The translations under genes were made by a program, and so were the position numbers. 64,000 nucleotides of DNA from an uncultured Lachnospiraceae bacterium (GTDB taxonomy: Bacteria; Bacillota; Clostridia; Lachnospirales; Lachnospiraceae): contig CAMAGI010000001.1 in the NCBI GenBank assembly GCA_945833775.1, positions 31,665-95,664 of the forward strand. Direction: 5' to 3'. Within the stretch, counting starts at the first letter, position 1, and each line of letters opens with the position of its first letter. Of the stretch, positions 1 through 9,615 are shown in pieces. The notes under the pieces are model-generated. The model was given only the letters and a program-made list of their open reading frames with translations, made no database searches and had not been told where the DNA came from.

Positions 1-922
1 GCTCCATCTCTTCCAGGATAAAATCAATATCGTTGTCTTCATAGACACCCCCGTCATAGAGATTGATTGCCCCAAGAATAATCTGTTCATGGCGATTGAT
101 CCGGTGGGTGTTGATCAACTCCTGCAGATCCATCGGATCATACACATGCACCAGCATGGTACCGGTACCGGTCAGTCCATAACTGTCCGTAGCATTGTAA
201 TTTATGTAATAAACGCCCGGCGAATCAGCATCCAGATTCGAATCCACGATACAGACAAGGGGCGTCACATCCCCGTCTACATCATCGTACGCAGTAATCC
301 CCTCCATCTGATCAAAGGTATTCCCGACGCTTATATAATACTGCGGCATTTCACCGAACACGGGAGCGGTGTCCACCGTAACCGAAATCTGTCCGCTGAT
401 TGCATTTCCGTTACCATCCTGTGCAGTCACCGTGAAGGTGTAATCGCCACAGTTCGAATAAGTCACGCTCTTTGAGGGACCGGAAGATTCCTTTACCAGA
501 TCCAAACGAACGTCACCGCTCACATCCCATGCCTTCACCACAAAGTCATCGGTTCCGTAGCTTACTCCCTTCTCCAGGTAAATCGGACCTTCCCGAAGTT
601 CCAGTTCAGGGGGTGTTGTATCCTGAATCGTGACTTGATAGGTAAAATGATGCCATGCGTGGTCCACCCGGATTTCATAGGTACCGATCTTGTCCGCTTC
701 CACATCCCCAAGATCCAGCTGCGCCCTGCCCAGCGACCACTCCTCACCCGTCAGATAGAAGTGAATATCCTCCGTTACCGGATCTCCCAATTCCACAACA
801 AACTCCGCAAGCGTCTGTTCGACGTGAAATTTCACGAGAAAAATGCTGACTGCCGTAATCATCAACGCACAAACCAGAATACCGATCCAAATTTTTTTGT
901 TCTTCTTGTTGTTTTCTCTCAT
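1..922 (-). CDS. Membrane-anchored Ig-like/DUF5011-type surface protein (3' part outside the window)
   Basis: The frame is open from an ATG at 920-922 to the window edge (307 codons), so the C-terminal part is missing. A GGAG lies 6 bases before the start. A short basic N-terminus (RENNKKNKK) precedes one hydrophobic segment at about residues 12-30, consistent with an uncleaved anchor or signal. Two or three beta-sandwich modules follow, with phrases such as GTYEIRVDHAW, DYTFTVTAQDGNGN and ITAYDDVDGDVTP, typical of bacterial Ig-like/DUF5011 repeats. The visible end (residues about 270-307) turns into a helical, acidic stretch that may link to another domain, possibly a peptidase; that is a guess. 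It lies downstream of gpsA but after a hairpin. Surface location is inferred; the function is unknown. Confidence 0.75.
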   Translation of the reverse strand, partial: MRENNKKNKKIWIGILVCALMITAVSIFLVKFHVEQTLAEFVVELGDPVTEDIHFYLTGEEWSLGRAQLDLGDVEADKIGTYEIRVDHAWHHFTYQVTIQDTTPPELELREGPIYLEKGVSYGTDDFVVKAWDVSGDVRLDLVKESSGPSKSVTYSNCGDYTFTVTAQDGNGNAISGQISVTVDTAPVFGEMPQYYISVGNTFDQMEGITAYDDVDGDVTPLVCIVDSNLDADSPGVYYINYNATDSYGLTGTGTMLVHVYDPMDLQELINTHRINRHEQIILGAINLYDGGVYEDNDIDFILEEME

Positions 923-1012
923 TGTAAACTCCATTCCGCAGATGCTTTAGCGAATGATCTCTTCCTGATGTATTTGTAATAACACGGATCAAATCCAATT
1001 TTTCTGCACGTT

Positions 1013-1049
1013 TTACAGCAAAGGGCGACAGACCATCATCCGTCGCCCA
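1013..1049 (-). terminator. Possible terminator after gpsA
   Basis: On the minus strand a perfect 7-bp GC-rich stem (GGGCGAC, 1043-1049, paired with GTCGCCC, 1024-1030) with a 12-base loop lies 17 bases after the gpsA stop. Only a short interrupted T stretch follows, so it may be a weak terminator or an attenuating hairpin ahead of the surface-protein gene. Confidence 0.5.
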
Positions 1050-1066
1050 CCTGGTTGTATATCCCG

Positions 1067-2074
1067 TTACTGCCACATCGCATCCGACACTTCGAGTTTC
1101 TTATCGCGAAGCATTAACTCTCTCACAGCAGCCTCTGCACTCTTACCCTCAAACAAAACCGCATTTACCTGTTCGATGATCGGCATCTGCACATCGTATT
1201 TGCGGGCCAGCGCCATTGCGGCTTTGGCAGAATAAACACCTTCCACCACCATCTGTACCTCATCCATCGCCTCCTGCATGGTCTTTCCCTGACCGATCAA
1301 AATGCCCGCTCTGCGGTTTCTGGAATGCATGGATGCACAGGTAACAATCAAGTCACCGATTCCGGTGAGACCGCTAAAAGTCTCGGCACGTCCACCCATT
1401 GCGGTGCCCAGTCTTGCAATCTCTGTAATCCCTCTTGTGATGAGCGCTGCCTTGGTATTGTCGCCGTATCCCAGTCCGTCGGCTACACCCGCCGCAAGGG
1501 CGACCACATTCTTAAGAGCGCCCCCCAGTTCCATTCCAAGCACGTCGGGACTGGTATAAACCCGGAATACCTCATTCATAAACTGACTCTGAAGGTATTC
1601 TGCGGTCTTTCTTGTACGGGCTCCGACTACAATCGTGGTCGGAAGGCCACGTCCCACTTCCTCCGCATGGGAAGGCCCGGATAAAACCGCCACATCCGCC
1701 TGTGGAATCTCCTCTTCAATCACCTGGGAGAGGGTCATGAGTGTCTTCTCCTCAATGCCCTTAGCCACATTTACAATGCACTGCCCGGGTGCAACAAGTG
1801 AAGAGATTCTGTGAGCCGTGGTTCTCGTGTAGGAGCTTGCCACAGACATGACCAGGATATCCTTACCGACAACCGCTTCCGCATCATCCGTGGTAAACAC
1901 AATATCATCTGCCAGAATCACGCCGGGCAGCATTTTGTGTTCATGCTCCTTCTTCAGCATCTCTATCTCCGCGGGCAGTGCGGACCACACCGTTATCTGA
2001 TGTCCATTCCTATGTAGCAGGACTGCAAGCGCAATTCCCCAGCTTCCTCCCCCCAATATTGTAACTTTCGCCAT
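1067..2074 (-). CDS. gpsA: NAD(P)H-dependent glycerol-3-phosphate dehydrogenase
   Basis: Cytosolic enzyme reducing dihydroxyacetone phosphate to sn-glycerol-3-phosphate, the backbone for phospholipids. 335 residues, the usual length. The N-terminal Rossmann motif GGGSWGIALA is at residues 8-17. The catalytic-domain motif GALKNVVALAAGVADGLGYGDN, which carries the active-site lysine, lies near residues 185-206. It sits 15 bp after plsY, whose enzyme uses the product, so the two form a pathway-coherent operon tail (DUF512-der-plsY-gpsA). In many Clostridia the spore coat gene spoIVA follows gpsA; here a surface-protein gene follows instead. Confidence 0.97.
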   Translation of the reverse strand: MAKVTILGGGSWGIALAVLLHRNGHQITVWSALPAEIEMLKKEHEHKMLPGVILADDIVFTTDDAEAVVGKDILVMSVASSYTRTTAHRISSLVAPGQCIVNVAKGIEEKTLMTLSQVIEEEIPQADVAVLSGPSHAEEVGRGLPTTIVVGARTRKTAEYLQSQFMNEVFRVYTSPDVLGMELGGALKNVVALAAGVADGLGYGDNTKAALITRGITEIARLGTAMGGRAETFSGLTGIGDLIVTCASMHSRNRRAGILIGQGKTMQEAMDEVQMVVEGVYSAKAAMALARKYDVQMPIIEQVNAVLFEGKSAEAAVRELMLRDKKLEVSDAMWQ

Positions 2075-2089
2075 CTTTCATAACCCTTT

Positions 2090-2788
2090 CTATCGCTTTT
2101 GGTCACACGCCGGATCTTCCTTCTCCACGGGCTCGGCGTCGACCTTATTCTTCTTGGTCAGATAAGTCTTTCGTTCATTTCCGTTGATCAGTCGCCGGAT
2201 GTTCTCACGATGCTTCCAGAATGCCATGACCGCAAGGGCCCCGAACAGGAGATACATCTCAATCAGCTGAGGCTGAGTCATTTCAGAGAAAAAGCCCATC
2301 TGCCCGAAAATGATCAACTGGATCAAAAGTCCCGCATACACCAGAAGTGAACCGAGCGAAACATAATGTGTTGTAAAGAACGGCACAAAGAACAAAAGAA
2401 GTCCTGTGACAATAAAGTAGGGATGGAAAGAAAGAACCATACCGGCGGTGGCTGCAATGCCCTTCCCCCCCTTAAAGTTCAGATAAAAGGGATAATTGTG
2501 TCCCAGGATTGCACCTGCCCCCGTATAGAGACAGAGCAGATAAATTATGTTGTGATAGGTTGTGCCAAACAAAATACGCACCAGCCATACCGCTGCCATG
2601 CATTTGAGACAGTCACCGAGGAATACGATAAGCCCTGCTTTTGTTCCGAGGACACGAAGCGTATTGGTGGTACCGGCGTTGCCGCTTCCGTGCTCTCTGA
2701 TATCAATTCCGTGAGCCCGTCCGTAAATATAAGCCGTCTGAAACAAGCCAAAAACATATCCGATTAATAAGCAGATGATTCGTATCAT
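2090..2788 (-). CDS. plsY: Acyl-phosphate:glycerol-3-phosphate acyltransferase PlsY
   Basis: Integral membrane enzyme that transfers the acyl group of acyl-phosphate (made by PlsX, encoded at 29.6-30.6 kb) to glycerol-3-phosphate, giving lysophosphatidic acid. The family motifs are visible: [14 protein letters not shown] near residues 33-46 and [19 protein letters not shown] near residues 97-115. About five hydrophobic spans are seen. The 232 residues include a charged cytosolic C-terminal tail of about 30 residues ([21 protein letters not shown]) not needed by the family. The start ATG overlaps the der stop by 4 bases (ATGA), indicating translational coupling. Confidence 0.96.
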   Translation of the reverse strand: MIRIICLLIGYVFGLFQTAYIYGRAHGIDIREHGSGNAGTTNTLRVLGTKAGLIVFLGDCLKCMAAVWLVRILFGTTYHNIIYLLCLYTGAGAILGHNYPFYLNFKGGKGIAATAGMVLSFHPYFIVTGLLLFFVPFFTTHYVSLGSLLVYAGLLIQLIIFGQMGFFSEMTQPQLIEMYLLFGALAVMAFWKHRENIRRLINGNERKTYLTKKNKVDAEPVEKEDPACDQKR

Positions 2789-4134
2789 TTTATCGATTGC
2801 TCCTTCTCATTGCGTTCTCTTATGATAAATCGAAGCGGGGTTCCCCGGAAACCGAAGGTTTCCCGTATCTGATTCTCAATGTAGCGGGTGTAGGAAAAAT
2901 GCATCAGTTCCTTATCATTCACAAAGATGACAAAGGTAGGCGGTTTTACCGCTGCCTGCGTAATGTAATACAGTCGCAGACGTTTTCCTTTGTCGGAAGG
3001 AGGCTGCTGCATCGCAACCGCTTCCGCCATAATTTCATTCAGAACACCGGTTGACACACGCATCGCATGGTTTTCGCTTACCATGTCAATCGTCTCAAAG
3101 AGCTTTGGCAGGCGCTGTCCGGTCAGGGCGGAGACAAACAGAATTTCCGCATAGGGCATGAAGGAAAGCGTATTGCGCACCTTCTCGGTGAAACGATAAA
3201 TAGTCTTATCATCCTTCTCTACCGCATCCCATTTATTCACCACAATAATAACCGCTTTGCCGCGGTCATGTGCGATTCCGGCAATCTTGGCATCCTGCTC
3301 CGTAACACCCTCAACCGCATCAATCACCATCACCACCACGTCCGCGCGTTCTACCGCACTGACGGTGCGGATGATCATATAGTGCTCCAGATCCTCCTTG
3401 ACCTTATTCTTGCGCCTTAAGCCTGCCGTATCAATAAAAACATATTCTTTCCCGCCATACGCAATCTCCGTATCCACAGCATCGCGGGTCGTTCCGGCAA
3501 TATCGGAAACAATCAGCCTCTCTTCCCCCAAAAGCCTGTTGATTAATGAGGATTTGCCCACATTGGGCTTCCCGACGATTGCTACCCTCGTGCGCTCGTC
3601 CTCCTCTTCCTCTCCCTGTTCCTTCGGGAAATACTCTGCGACCACCTCCAGCATATCGCCCAATCCCATGCGGTTTGCCGCTGAGATCGGATGGGGATCG
3701 CCGATGCCGAGATTGTAAAATTCATACACATCGGACATATACTTTTCAAAGCTGTCCACCTTATTTACAACGAGAACCACCGGTTTGCGGCTTCTTCGAA
3801 GCATGTCCGCAACCTTTGAGTCCGCATCCACAAGCCCCTGTTTGACATCCACAAGGAACAGAATGACATCCGCCGTCTCCATGGCAATCTCTGCCTGTCT
3901 GCGCATCTGGGACAGAATAACATCCTTGGAATCCGGTTCGATACCTCCGGTATCGATCAGGGTAAATGTCTTATCCAGCCAGGTAACATCCGCATAGATA
4001 CGATCTCTGGTGATACCCGGAGTATCCTTTACAATGGAAATATTTTCTCCCGCCAGGGCGTTGAACAGAGTGGATTTTCCCACATTGGGTCTTCCCACAA
4101 CGGCAACAATCGGCTTGGATTTTTTCTTTGCCAT
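2785..4134 (-). CDS. der: Ribosome biogenesis GTPase Der (EngA)
   Basis: Essential double-GTPase for maturation of the 50S subunit. The two G domains are clear: the first P-loop [12 protein letters not shown] near residues 14-25 with DTGG and NKVD, the second [12 protein letters not shown] near residues 188-199 with DTAG and NKWD. A KH-like C-terminal domain ends the 449-residue protein, about 10 longer than usual because of a lysine-rich start and an acidic linker (EEEEDER). The start has GGAG 8 bases upstream, and the stop codon of the preceding DUF512 gene lies only 2 bases before the ATG. Confidence 0.97.
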   Translation of the reverse strand: MAKKKSKPIVAVVGRPNVGKSTLFNALAGENISIVKDTPGITRDRIYADVTWLDKTFTLIDTGGIEPDSKDVILSQMRRQAEIAMETADVILFLVDVKQGLVDADSKVADMLRRSRKPVVLVVNKVDSFEKYMSDVYEFYNLGIGDPHPISAANRMGLGDMLEVVAEYFPKEQGEEEEDERTRVAIVGKPNVGKSSLINRLLGEERLIVSDIAGTTRDAVDTEIAYGGKEYVFIDTAGLRRKNKVKEDLEHYMIIRTVSAVERADVVVMVIDAVEGVTEQDAKIAGIAHDRGKAVIIVVNKWDAVEKDDKTIYRFTEKVRNTLSFMPYAEILFVSALTGQRLPKLFETIDMVSENHAMRVSTGVLNEIMAEAVAMQQPPSDKGKRLRLYYITQAAVKPPTFVIFVNDKELMHFSYTRYIENQIRETFGFRGTPLRFIIRERNEKEQSIK

Positions 4135-4136
4135 AT

Positions 4137-5465
4137 CTACTCTCCTAATACTGCGTTAACAAAATCACATCCGCTTGATTTTACAATATTTACCGGGACT
4201 TGTAAAGTTTTTTCAACTTCATCCAGCGTGATATCATCCAGAAAGACTGCCTCCCCGGCACGCAATACATTTTGCGGCAGCAAAAGCCTGTTTCCCAGTT
4301 TTCGATCCTTAAGCTGTTCCAGAATATCCTGTCCCGTCAACAACCCGGACACCGTGATCCGTTCCCCGAAAAAGTAGTTGGTAATGGGGTAGACGGTGAT
4401 GGATACATTGGGAAATGCTTCCATCATCTCGTCCGCCATTTGCCGGATATACGGATACGCAAGCAGTCCCGTCGCCACGGAGACGGAATCGGAAAAATCC
4501 GGATCCGGAAATGCCTTTTTCCGCTTTCTGGCTTCCATAGCCTGCCGGAATTCCTCCAGCATAAGACGCACCATACCGACACCGTTTTCCAGCTGCAGAT
4601 ACCCGTCGTAGCGTTCCTCCTCCGGCAATTTCCGTTTTGCCAAAATATACCACTCATCGCTGGCGTGGATAAAATGGATCCCGTATTTTGCATAGCACTC
4701 CCGCTGATAACGCTCAATGGTGTCAACCACCTCGCAGGCATCCGCTTCCGTAAAGGGCTCCAGGGGATAGAGTCCCTCCCGGTATTTGGAAAGTCCCACC
4801 GGGACAACGGAAACGCTCTCCAGATTGGGGATATATTTCATCATCTCACGAATGCTGTATTCCAGTTCCTCCCCGTCATTGACGCCCTTGCACAGAACAA
4901 TTTGTCCATTCATGCGGATTCCCGCATCATTCAGCCGATCCACCTTCTTCAGAGCCTCTCCCGCAAAACGGTTGTTTAACATTTTACAGCGAAGCGTAGG
5001 ATTCATGGTGTGAAAAGAAATGTTTATAGGGGAGAGATGATACCGGCAGATGCGGTCGATATCATGGTCCGACATATTGGTAAGTGTCACATAATTGCCC
5101 TGCAGAAAGGATAACCTCGAATCATCATCCTTAAAATAGAGGGTTTTGCGCATCCCCTTGGGCATCTGATCGATAAAGCAGAAAATGCAGTTGTTGTGAC
5201 AATGCCTGTATTCATCCATCAGGCCGTTCTCAAATTCAATGCCCAGATCCTCATCAAACTCCTTGTCAACCTCCAGAAGCCACTGTTCACCGTCCGGTTT
5301 CTCAACGAGCACTTCTATATAGGTATCCTGAATCAGGAATTGATAGTCGAAAATATCTTCAATCTCCGTATCATCGATGGAAAGAATCCTGTCACCCGGC
5401 ATGATTTCCAGTTCCTCCGCAATACTGCCCGGAAGAACATTTTTGACAACATGTTGCTTTTTCAT
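4137..5465 (-). CDS. DUF512 radical-SAM-like iron-sulfur protein with PDZ domain
   Basis: 442-residue member of the DUF512 family, conserved in Firmicutes and cyanobacteria and of unknown reaction. An N-terminal PDZ-like domain (residues about 1-65, with [19 protein letters not shown]) precedes a radical-SAM-like cysteine cluster [14 protein letters not shown] at about residues 88-101. A TIM-barrel-like middle and the DUF512 C-terminal region follow. The cysteine spacing CX3CX2C is the classical radical SAM 4Fe-4S ligand pattern. It is first in the operon DUF512-der-plsY-gpsA, which suggests a role near ribosome assembly or the membrane, but no substrate can be named. Confidence 0.93.
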   Translation of the reverse strand: MKKQHVVKNVLPGSIAEELEIMPGDRILSIDDTEIEDIFDYQFLIQDTYIEVLVEKPDGEQWLLEVDKEFDEDLGIEFENGLMDEYRHCHNNCIFCFIDQMPKGMRKTLYFKDDDSRLSFLQGNYVTLTNMSDHDIDRICRYHLSPINISFHTMNPTLRCKMLNNRFAGEALKKVDRLNDAGIRMNGQIVLCKGVNDGEELEYSIREMMKYIPNLESVSVVPVGLSKYREGLYPLEPFTEADACEVVDTIERYQRECYAKYGIHFIHASDEWYILAKRKLPEEERYDGYLQLENGVGMVRLMLEEFRQAMEARKRKKAFPDPDFSDSVSVATGLLAYPYIRQMADEMMEAFPNVSITVYPITNYFFGERITVSGLLTGQDILEQLKDRKLGNRLLLPQNVLRAGEAVFLDDITLDEVEKTLQVPVNIVKSSGCDFVNAVLGE

Positions 5466-5497
5466 TACTGATTCCCTTCTCTAACTGTCTTCCTTTG

Positions 5498-5526
5498 ATT
5501 GTACCCGAAATTTCCACACGTGTCAC
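5498..5526 (-). promoter_or_regulatory. SigA-type promoter of the DUF512-der-plsY-gpsA operon
   Basis: On the minus strand GTGACA (5521-5526) is followed after exactly 17 bases by TACAAT (5498-5503). This is a near-consensus promoter 33 bases from the DUF512 start codon. It is back to back with the prs promoter, the two -35 boxes being only 8 bases apart. Confidence 0.7.
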
Positions 5527-5534
5527 TAAATTTC

Positions 5535-5567
5535 TTGACGCGCCCATGGGAATGTTATAAATTATAT
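5535..5567 (+). promoter_or_regulatory. Probable prs promoter
   Basis: TTGACG (5535-5540) is followed by an AT-rich block containing TATAAA (5556-5561, 15-base spacing) and overlapping alternatives to 5567. The exact -10 is uncertain. It gives a leader of about 60 bases before the prs start. Confidence 0.5.
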
Positions 5568-5630
5568 ATGGTTAAGCTACTCTTATCCCCTGCTTCACAC
5601 AGGGATGATACGGAAAGGATCTGTATACAA

Positions 5631-6827
5631 ATGCCGAATTTACATGAACTGGAAAATGCAATGCCCGTCGCTCCTTTGAAAATTGTGGCACTTCCGTCCG
5701 CAGAACGAATGGGGCGCAGGATCAATGACTACATCATTGAATTCCGCAAGAGCATTCACAATGACAAAGTAAAAAATGACCCTGCTTTTCACGGCTACAT
5801 TGAGAGCAACTATATGTGTGACGTGAGCGTTCCCCGCTTCGGAAGCGGTGAGGCAAAAGCAGTCTTCGGCGAGAGCATCCGCGGCAAGGATCTTTTCCTG
5901 TTGGTGGATGTCTGCAACCACAGTATCACCTATGAACTAAACGGTTATACCAACCACATGTCCCCCGATGATCATTATCAGGATTTGAAACGTGTCATCG
6001 CTGCCGCCGAGGGAAAAGCCAAGCGCATCAACGTTATCATGCCTTTTCTCTATGAGGGACGCCAGCACAAACGAAGCGGCCGGGAATCGCTCGACTGCGC
6101 ATACGCTCTGACGGAGCTTTACAATATGGGCATCAGCAATTTCATTACCTTTGATGCACATGATCCCCGCGTACAGAATGCAACTCCGTTAAGCGGGTTT
6201 GACAATTTTACGCCCCCGTATCAGTTTATCAAAGCCCTGTTGAACGCAGAAAATGATCTGATCGTAGATAAGGATCATCTCCTGGTAATCAGCCCCGACG
6301 AAGGCGCACTGGATCGTGCCATCTATTTTGCAAGCGTTCTCGGTGTAGACACCGGAATGTTCTACAAAAGACGGGATTACTCCACCATCGTAAACGGCAA
6401 AAACCCGATTGTGGCACATGAGTTTCTCGGCGACAACATCGATGGAAAGGATATCATCATCATCGATGACATGATCTCCTCCGGCGGAAGCATGCTCGAC
6501 ACCGCCAAACAGTTGAAGAGTATGAATGCAAGACGTGTATTCATCTGTTGTACTTTCGGATTGTTTACGGACGGTCTCAAAGCATTTGACGAGGCTTATG
6601 AGCGCGGATACTTCGACAAGGTCATTACGACCGACCTGACATACTTACCGCCTGAAATCTATAGCCGTCCCTATTTTGTTGAGGCAGACATGAGCAAATT
6701 CATCGCATCGATCATTGATTTTATGAATCACGATGCATCTCTTTCCAACGTAATGGCTACCACCGACAAGATTCACGGCGTACTGGAGGCTTACAATCGC
6801 CGTTCCAACATGGATGTGGATTTTTGA
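5631..6827 (+). CDS. prs: Ribose-phosphate pyrophosphokinase (long clostridial form)
   Basis: Makes PRPP from ribose-5-phosphate and ATP for nucleotide, histidine and tryptophan synthesis. The sequence has the family features: an ATP/ribose-binding region near YEGRQHKRSGRESLD and the PRPP-binding loop DGKDIIIIDDMISSGGSM near residues 275-292. At 398 residues it is longer than the 310-320 of the classical enzyme, in keeping with a long clostridial variant that has inserts and an N-terminal arm (MPNLHELENAMPV). The ATG at 5631 is preferred over an in-frame ATG 132 bases upstream, because GGAAAGG precedes it and the upstream stretch overlaps both promoters. It is single-gene, with a strong terminator directly after. 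Confidence 0.92.
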   Translation: MPNLHELENAMPVAPLKIVALPSAERMGRRINDYIIEFRKSIHNDKVKNDPAFHGYIESNYMCDVSVPRFGSGEAKAVFGESIRGKDLFLLVDVCNHSITYELNGYTNHMSPDDHYQDLKRVIAAAEGKAKRINVIMPFLYEGRQHKRSGRESLDCAYALTELYNMGISNFITFDAHDPRVQNATPLSGFDNFTPPYQFIKALLNAENDLIVDKDHLLVISPDEGALDRAIYFASVLGVDTGMFYKRRDYSTIVNGKNPIVAHEFLGDNIDGKDIIIIDDMISSGGSMLDTAKQLKSMNARRVFICCTFGLFTDGLKAFDEAYERGYFDKVITTDLTYLPPEIYSRPYFVEADMSKFIASIIDFMNHDASLSNVMATTDKIHGVLEAYNRRSNMDVDF

Positions 6828-6830
6828 TTC

Positions 6831-6874
6831 AAGAAAAGAGGTACGAACCGGATCGGTTGTACCTCTTTCTTTTA
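6831..6874. terminator. Bidirectional terminator between prs and the histidine kinase
   Basis: A hairpin with arms around AGAGGTAC-AACCG and CGGTT-GTACCTCT (6836-6866, one bulge) is followed by TTTCTTTT on the plus strand. On the minus strand it ends in TTTTCTT. It can terminate both prs and the convergent kinase gene that stops at 6887. Confidence 0.85.
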
Positions 6875-6886
6875 CTTATACTGATT

Positions 6887-9601
6887 TTACATTTCCTGTT
6901 CTTCTTGTGCAACTTCCCGATTCTCAACGCTCTCCTCTTCGTACTCTTTAAAGGTAAGAATCACCTTGAACAGATCTCCGTCCAACCGGATTTCCATACT
7001 GCCGCCCTGAGCACGGGTAAGACTCTTTGAAATGTATAATCCGAGACCGCTGCCCTCCGTACTTCTCGACTCATCACCGCGGATAAATCGCTCTGTCAGT
7101 TCCTCCGCTCCGATGTTCATCTGCTGTTCGGAGATATTTTTAAACGATGCCTCCACAGACCCGTTACGGCACGCCACATCGATATAAACCCGGGTTCCCT
7201 CCAGTGCATATTTGCAGATGTTCTGAAACAGATTCTCGATGATTCGCCACATGCGTCTGCTGTCTGCATAGATATTGGCTTCGGTTCTTGCACTCTCGAA
7301 GACCACGCTCAGTTTCTTCTCCTCAAAGCGCTCACAGAATTCTCCGATTCCCTGATTGAGCAGCTCCGTCAGATTCAGTTTCTCCATATTCAGTACAATG
7401 TTGCCGGAGGAAATCTTGGATGCCTCCACCAGATCGTCCGTAAGCAGCTTTAAGCGCTGGGATTTGCTGTCCAGGATTTCGATATAGCTCTTCGCCGGCT
7501 CATCCGTAATCTTCAAGCGCTTCAGAAGATCCACATAGCTGACAATGGAGGTAAGAGGTGTCTTGATGTCATGGGACACATTGGTAATCAGGTCCGTTTT
7601 CATCTGTTCATCCCGCATGCTGGTATGAACTGCCTTTTTGATGCCTTCCCCGATATTGTTTACCGCGTCCGCCAGATCCCTGCAGGAACCATGCATGGAA
7701 TCGGCATCCAGTTTGTAATCCACCTCTCCGTCACGGATTCTTCGAATACCCTCCACGATATCCACCTGCTCGGCGTTTCTCCGAAACAAAAGCACGCCCA
7801 CAATTCCGTCGCACACAATCACGAGAATCGCAACCGGAATAGTCCACAAGCTCAGGGCAAAGATGCAGCGATAGAATCCATAGATTCCAATCAGGTTAAA
7901 AAGCAGGAACAGATTATAGGGAAGCAGGCTGCTGACTACGGAATTGCGATGTGACAGAACAAACCTGGAAACCCTTCCGAGGAAGCGGTACAGATCATGC
8001 AAAAAGCTGCCCTTCCAGATACTGTGACTGCGGATCCTGCGGATCAGGCTGTACCAGAGAAGGCACACCCACAGGCTGAAGTCGGCGCCAAAACCGGCGA
8101 AGATGCCATACTCCCCAAAATGGTAAAATGCAATTCCGGCATTCTCCGTATTACTGATGTACACGTCCTCGGCTACCAGGTTCAGGTATTCCTTACCATA
8201 TCGCAGAATATAGAAGCTAAGCACCACTCCCAGCAACAGCAGTTCCGTCCAGATTCGGTCAAACCTGGTCAGATACTTCTGACGCTCCCCTTCTTCATCG
8301 CAGATGACACCGGCTGTCGCCGTCAGATAGGCAGCCAGTATCAGCCACAGTACACTGAGCAGTGCGATCAACGCAACAAATTTTGCCACATTGGGGACAA
8401 TTCTCTGATACAGGGTATTGGCATTGTATAGAGCATCCCCCTTCACGGCATAGCTGGTATCCACGCCGATCCAAACATGAGTGGTCTCCGGGTAAGCATA
8501 TTCGTACTCACTCATATACTGGTAAATATCATTCTCGGTGATATTCCCGCTTCCCATGAATCCGAGGCTGTCCGGATAATAGATCACATAGCGGCGGTAA
8601 TTGGTGTAATAGTCCGTGATCGCATTGTCATCATAGTTCTCCAGTTCGGGCATATTGGTATAGGTTTTGATCCCGTCCTCGGTCATTACACGGACCACGT
8701 ATTTTAGATTGCTGTTGCCCTCTGTATAGAGTTCGTTGGAATTCTGATACTGCTCATAGCTGAGTGCAAGACTCTTTGCACTCTCTGCCACATTTTCCTG
8801 AAGCGCCAGATAATCAGCCCAATTATCCGCCTTTTTGTAGAGTTGTCTCTCTCCGTCCGCCATGTCATATTGACAGATTAACATGGATACGTAAATATAG
8901 AGTGTTCCGTCATCCTCTCTGGAGATTGTTATTTCATCCGGGACATCGGAAAGAATATACGAATAAGCCATATCTTCCAGCTGTTCCTTCGTATAATTTC
9001 CCATGGTTTTTTCCACTGCCTGAAGTTCTTCCTGCGACTTCAAATTCAGATCGGAATCCTCCGGAATTACTTTTTCACCGGTATAATACCCTTCATTATA
9101 GCCGATAAATCTGAGTCGCCCGGAGGCATCCACATCAAAGTTATAGGGAGATACGGCATCCTCGAAATAATTCACAAAATCGGACATGCTCATGGACCGA
9201 TTCTTGTACTCGATTCCCCTTCTTCCCCATTTGATCAGATTCTCCAGCGTATAAACCGCCGTCGTATTGCAGGCATTTCCGGTTCCCATACGGTTGGCAT
9301 ATTGGGTCACATCAATTCTTTTATCGAGATCCAGTTCTCCGTCCGTCTCAAGCTGCCCCTTCACCACAACCAGACTGGTCACGTCCTCCACCGCAGTCTG
9401 AAACAGATCCTGAAACAGAACCGAATCCTCAAATTCCGGATCTGCGTGGAAAGGATCGATGCGGTAAAATCTGGTTCCGTGTATGGTATCCACCGCAAGA
9501 CAGGAATTAAACAGAATTGCTGCGATTGCCAGCAGGATACCGCCCGCGCACAAGTGCTGGAGCAACCCTAAGCCCAGACGTTTCATCGTATTCTTTTTCA
9601 T
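6887..9601 (-). CDS. Large multi-span sensor histidine kinase
   Basis: 904-residue membrane sensor kinase. A first membrane span is at about residues 13-35, an extracytoplasmic region of about 360 residues follows, and then five or six further spans lie between about 400 and 610. A HAMP-like linker precedes the dimerisation/phosphoacceptor motif TNVSHDIKTPLTS, with the histidine at about residue 677. The N box (ENLFQNICKYA) and the G2 box (GSGLGLYISK) are present. The canonical DxGxG of the G1 box is not: the corresponding place reads FKNISEQQM, a variant whose effect on ATP binding is not known to me. The gene follows its response regulator by 14 bases. The ligand is unknown. Confidence 0.93.
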   Translation of the reverse strand: MKKNTMKRLGLGLLQHLCAGGILLAIAAILFNSCLAVDTIHGTRFYRIDPFHADPEFEDSVLFQDLFQTAVEDVTSLVVVKGQLETDGELDLDKRIDVTQYANRMGTGNACNTTAVYTLENLIKWGRRGIEYKNRSMSMSDFVNYFEDAVSPYNFDVDASGRLRFIGYNEGYYTGEKVIPEDSDLNLKSQEELQAVEKTMGNYTKEQLEDMAYSYILSDVPDEITISREDDGTLYIYVSMLICQYDMADGERQLYKKADNWADYLALQENVAESAKSLALSYEQYQNSNELYTEGNSNLKYVVRVMTEDGIKTYTNMPELENYDDNAITDYYTNYRRYVIYYPDSLGFMGSGNITENDIYQYMSEYEYAYPETTHVWIGVDTSYAVKGDALYNANTLYQRIVPNVAKFVALIALLSVLWLILAAYLTATAGVICDEEGERQKYLTRFDRIWTELLLLGVVLSFYILRYGKEYLNLVAEDVYISNTENAGIAFYHFGEYGIFAGFGADFSLWVCLLWYSLIRRIRSHSIWKGSFLHDLYRFLGRVSRFVLSHRNSVVSSLLPYNLFLLFNLIGIYGFYRCIFALSLWTIPVAILVIVCDGIVGVLLFRRNAEQVDIVEGIRRIRDGEVDYKLDADSMHGSCRDLADAVNNIGEGIKKAVHTSMRDEQMKTDLITNVSHDIKTPLTSIVSYVDLLKRLKITDEPAKSYIEILDSKSQRLKLLTDDLVEASKISSGNIVLNMEKLNLTELLNQGIGEFCERFEEKKLSVVFESARTEANIYADSRRMWRIIENLFQNICKYALEGTRVYIDVACRNGSVEASFKNISEQQMNIGAEELTERFIRGDESRSTEGSGLGLYISKSLTRAQGGSMEIRLDGDLFKVILTFKEYEEESVENREVAQEEQEM

Positions 9602-9615
9602 GAAAAGCTCCTCGT

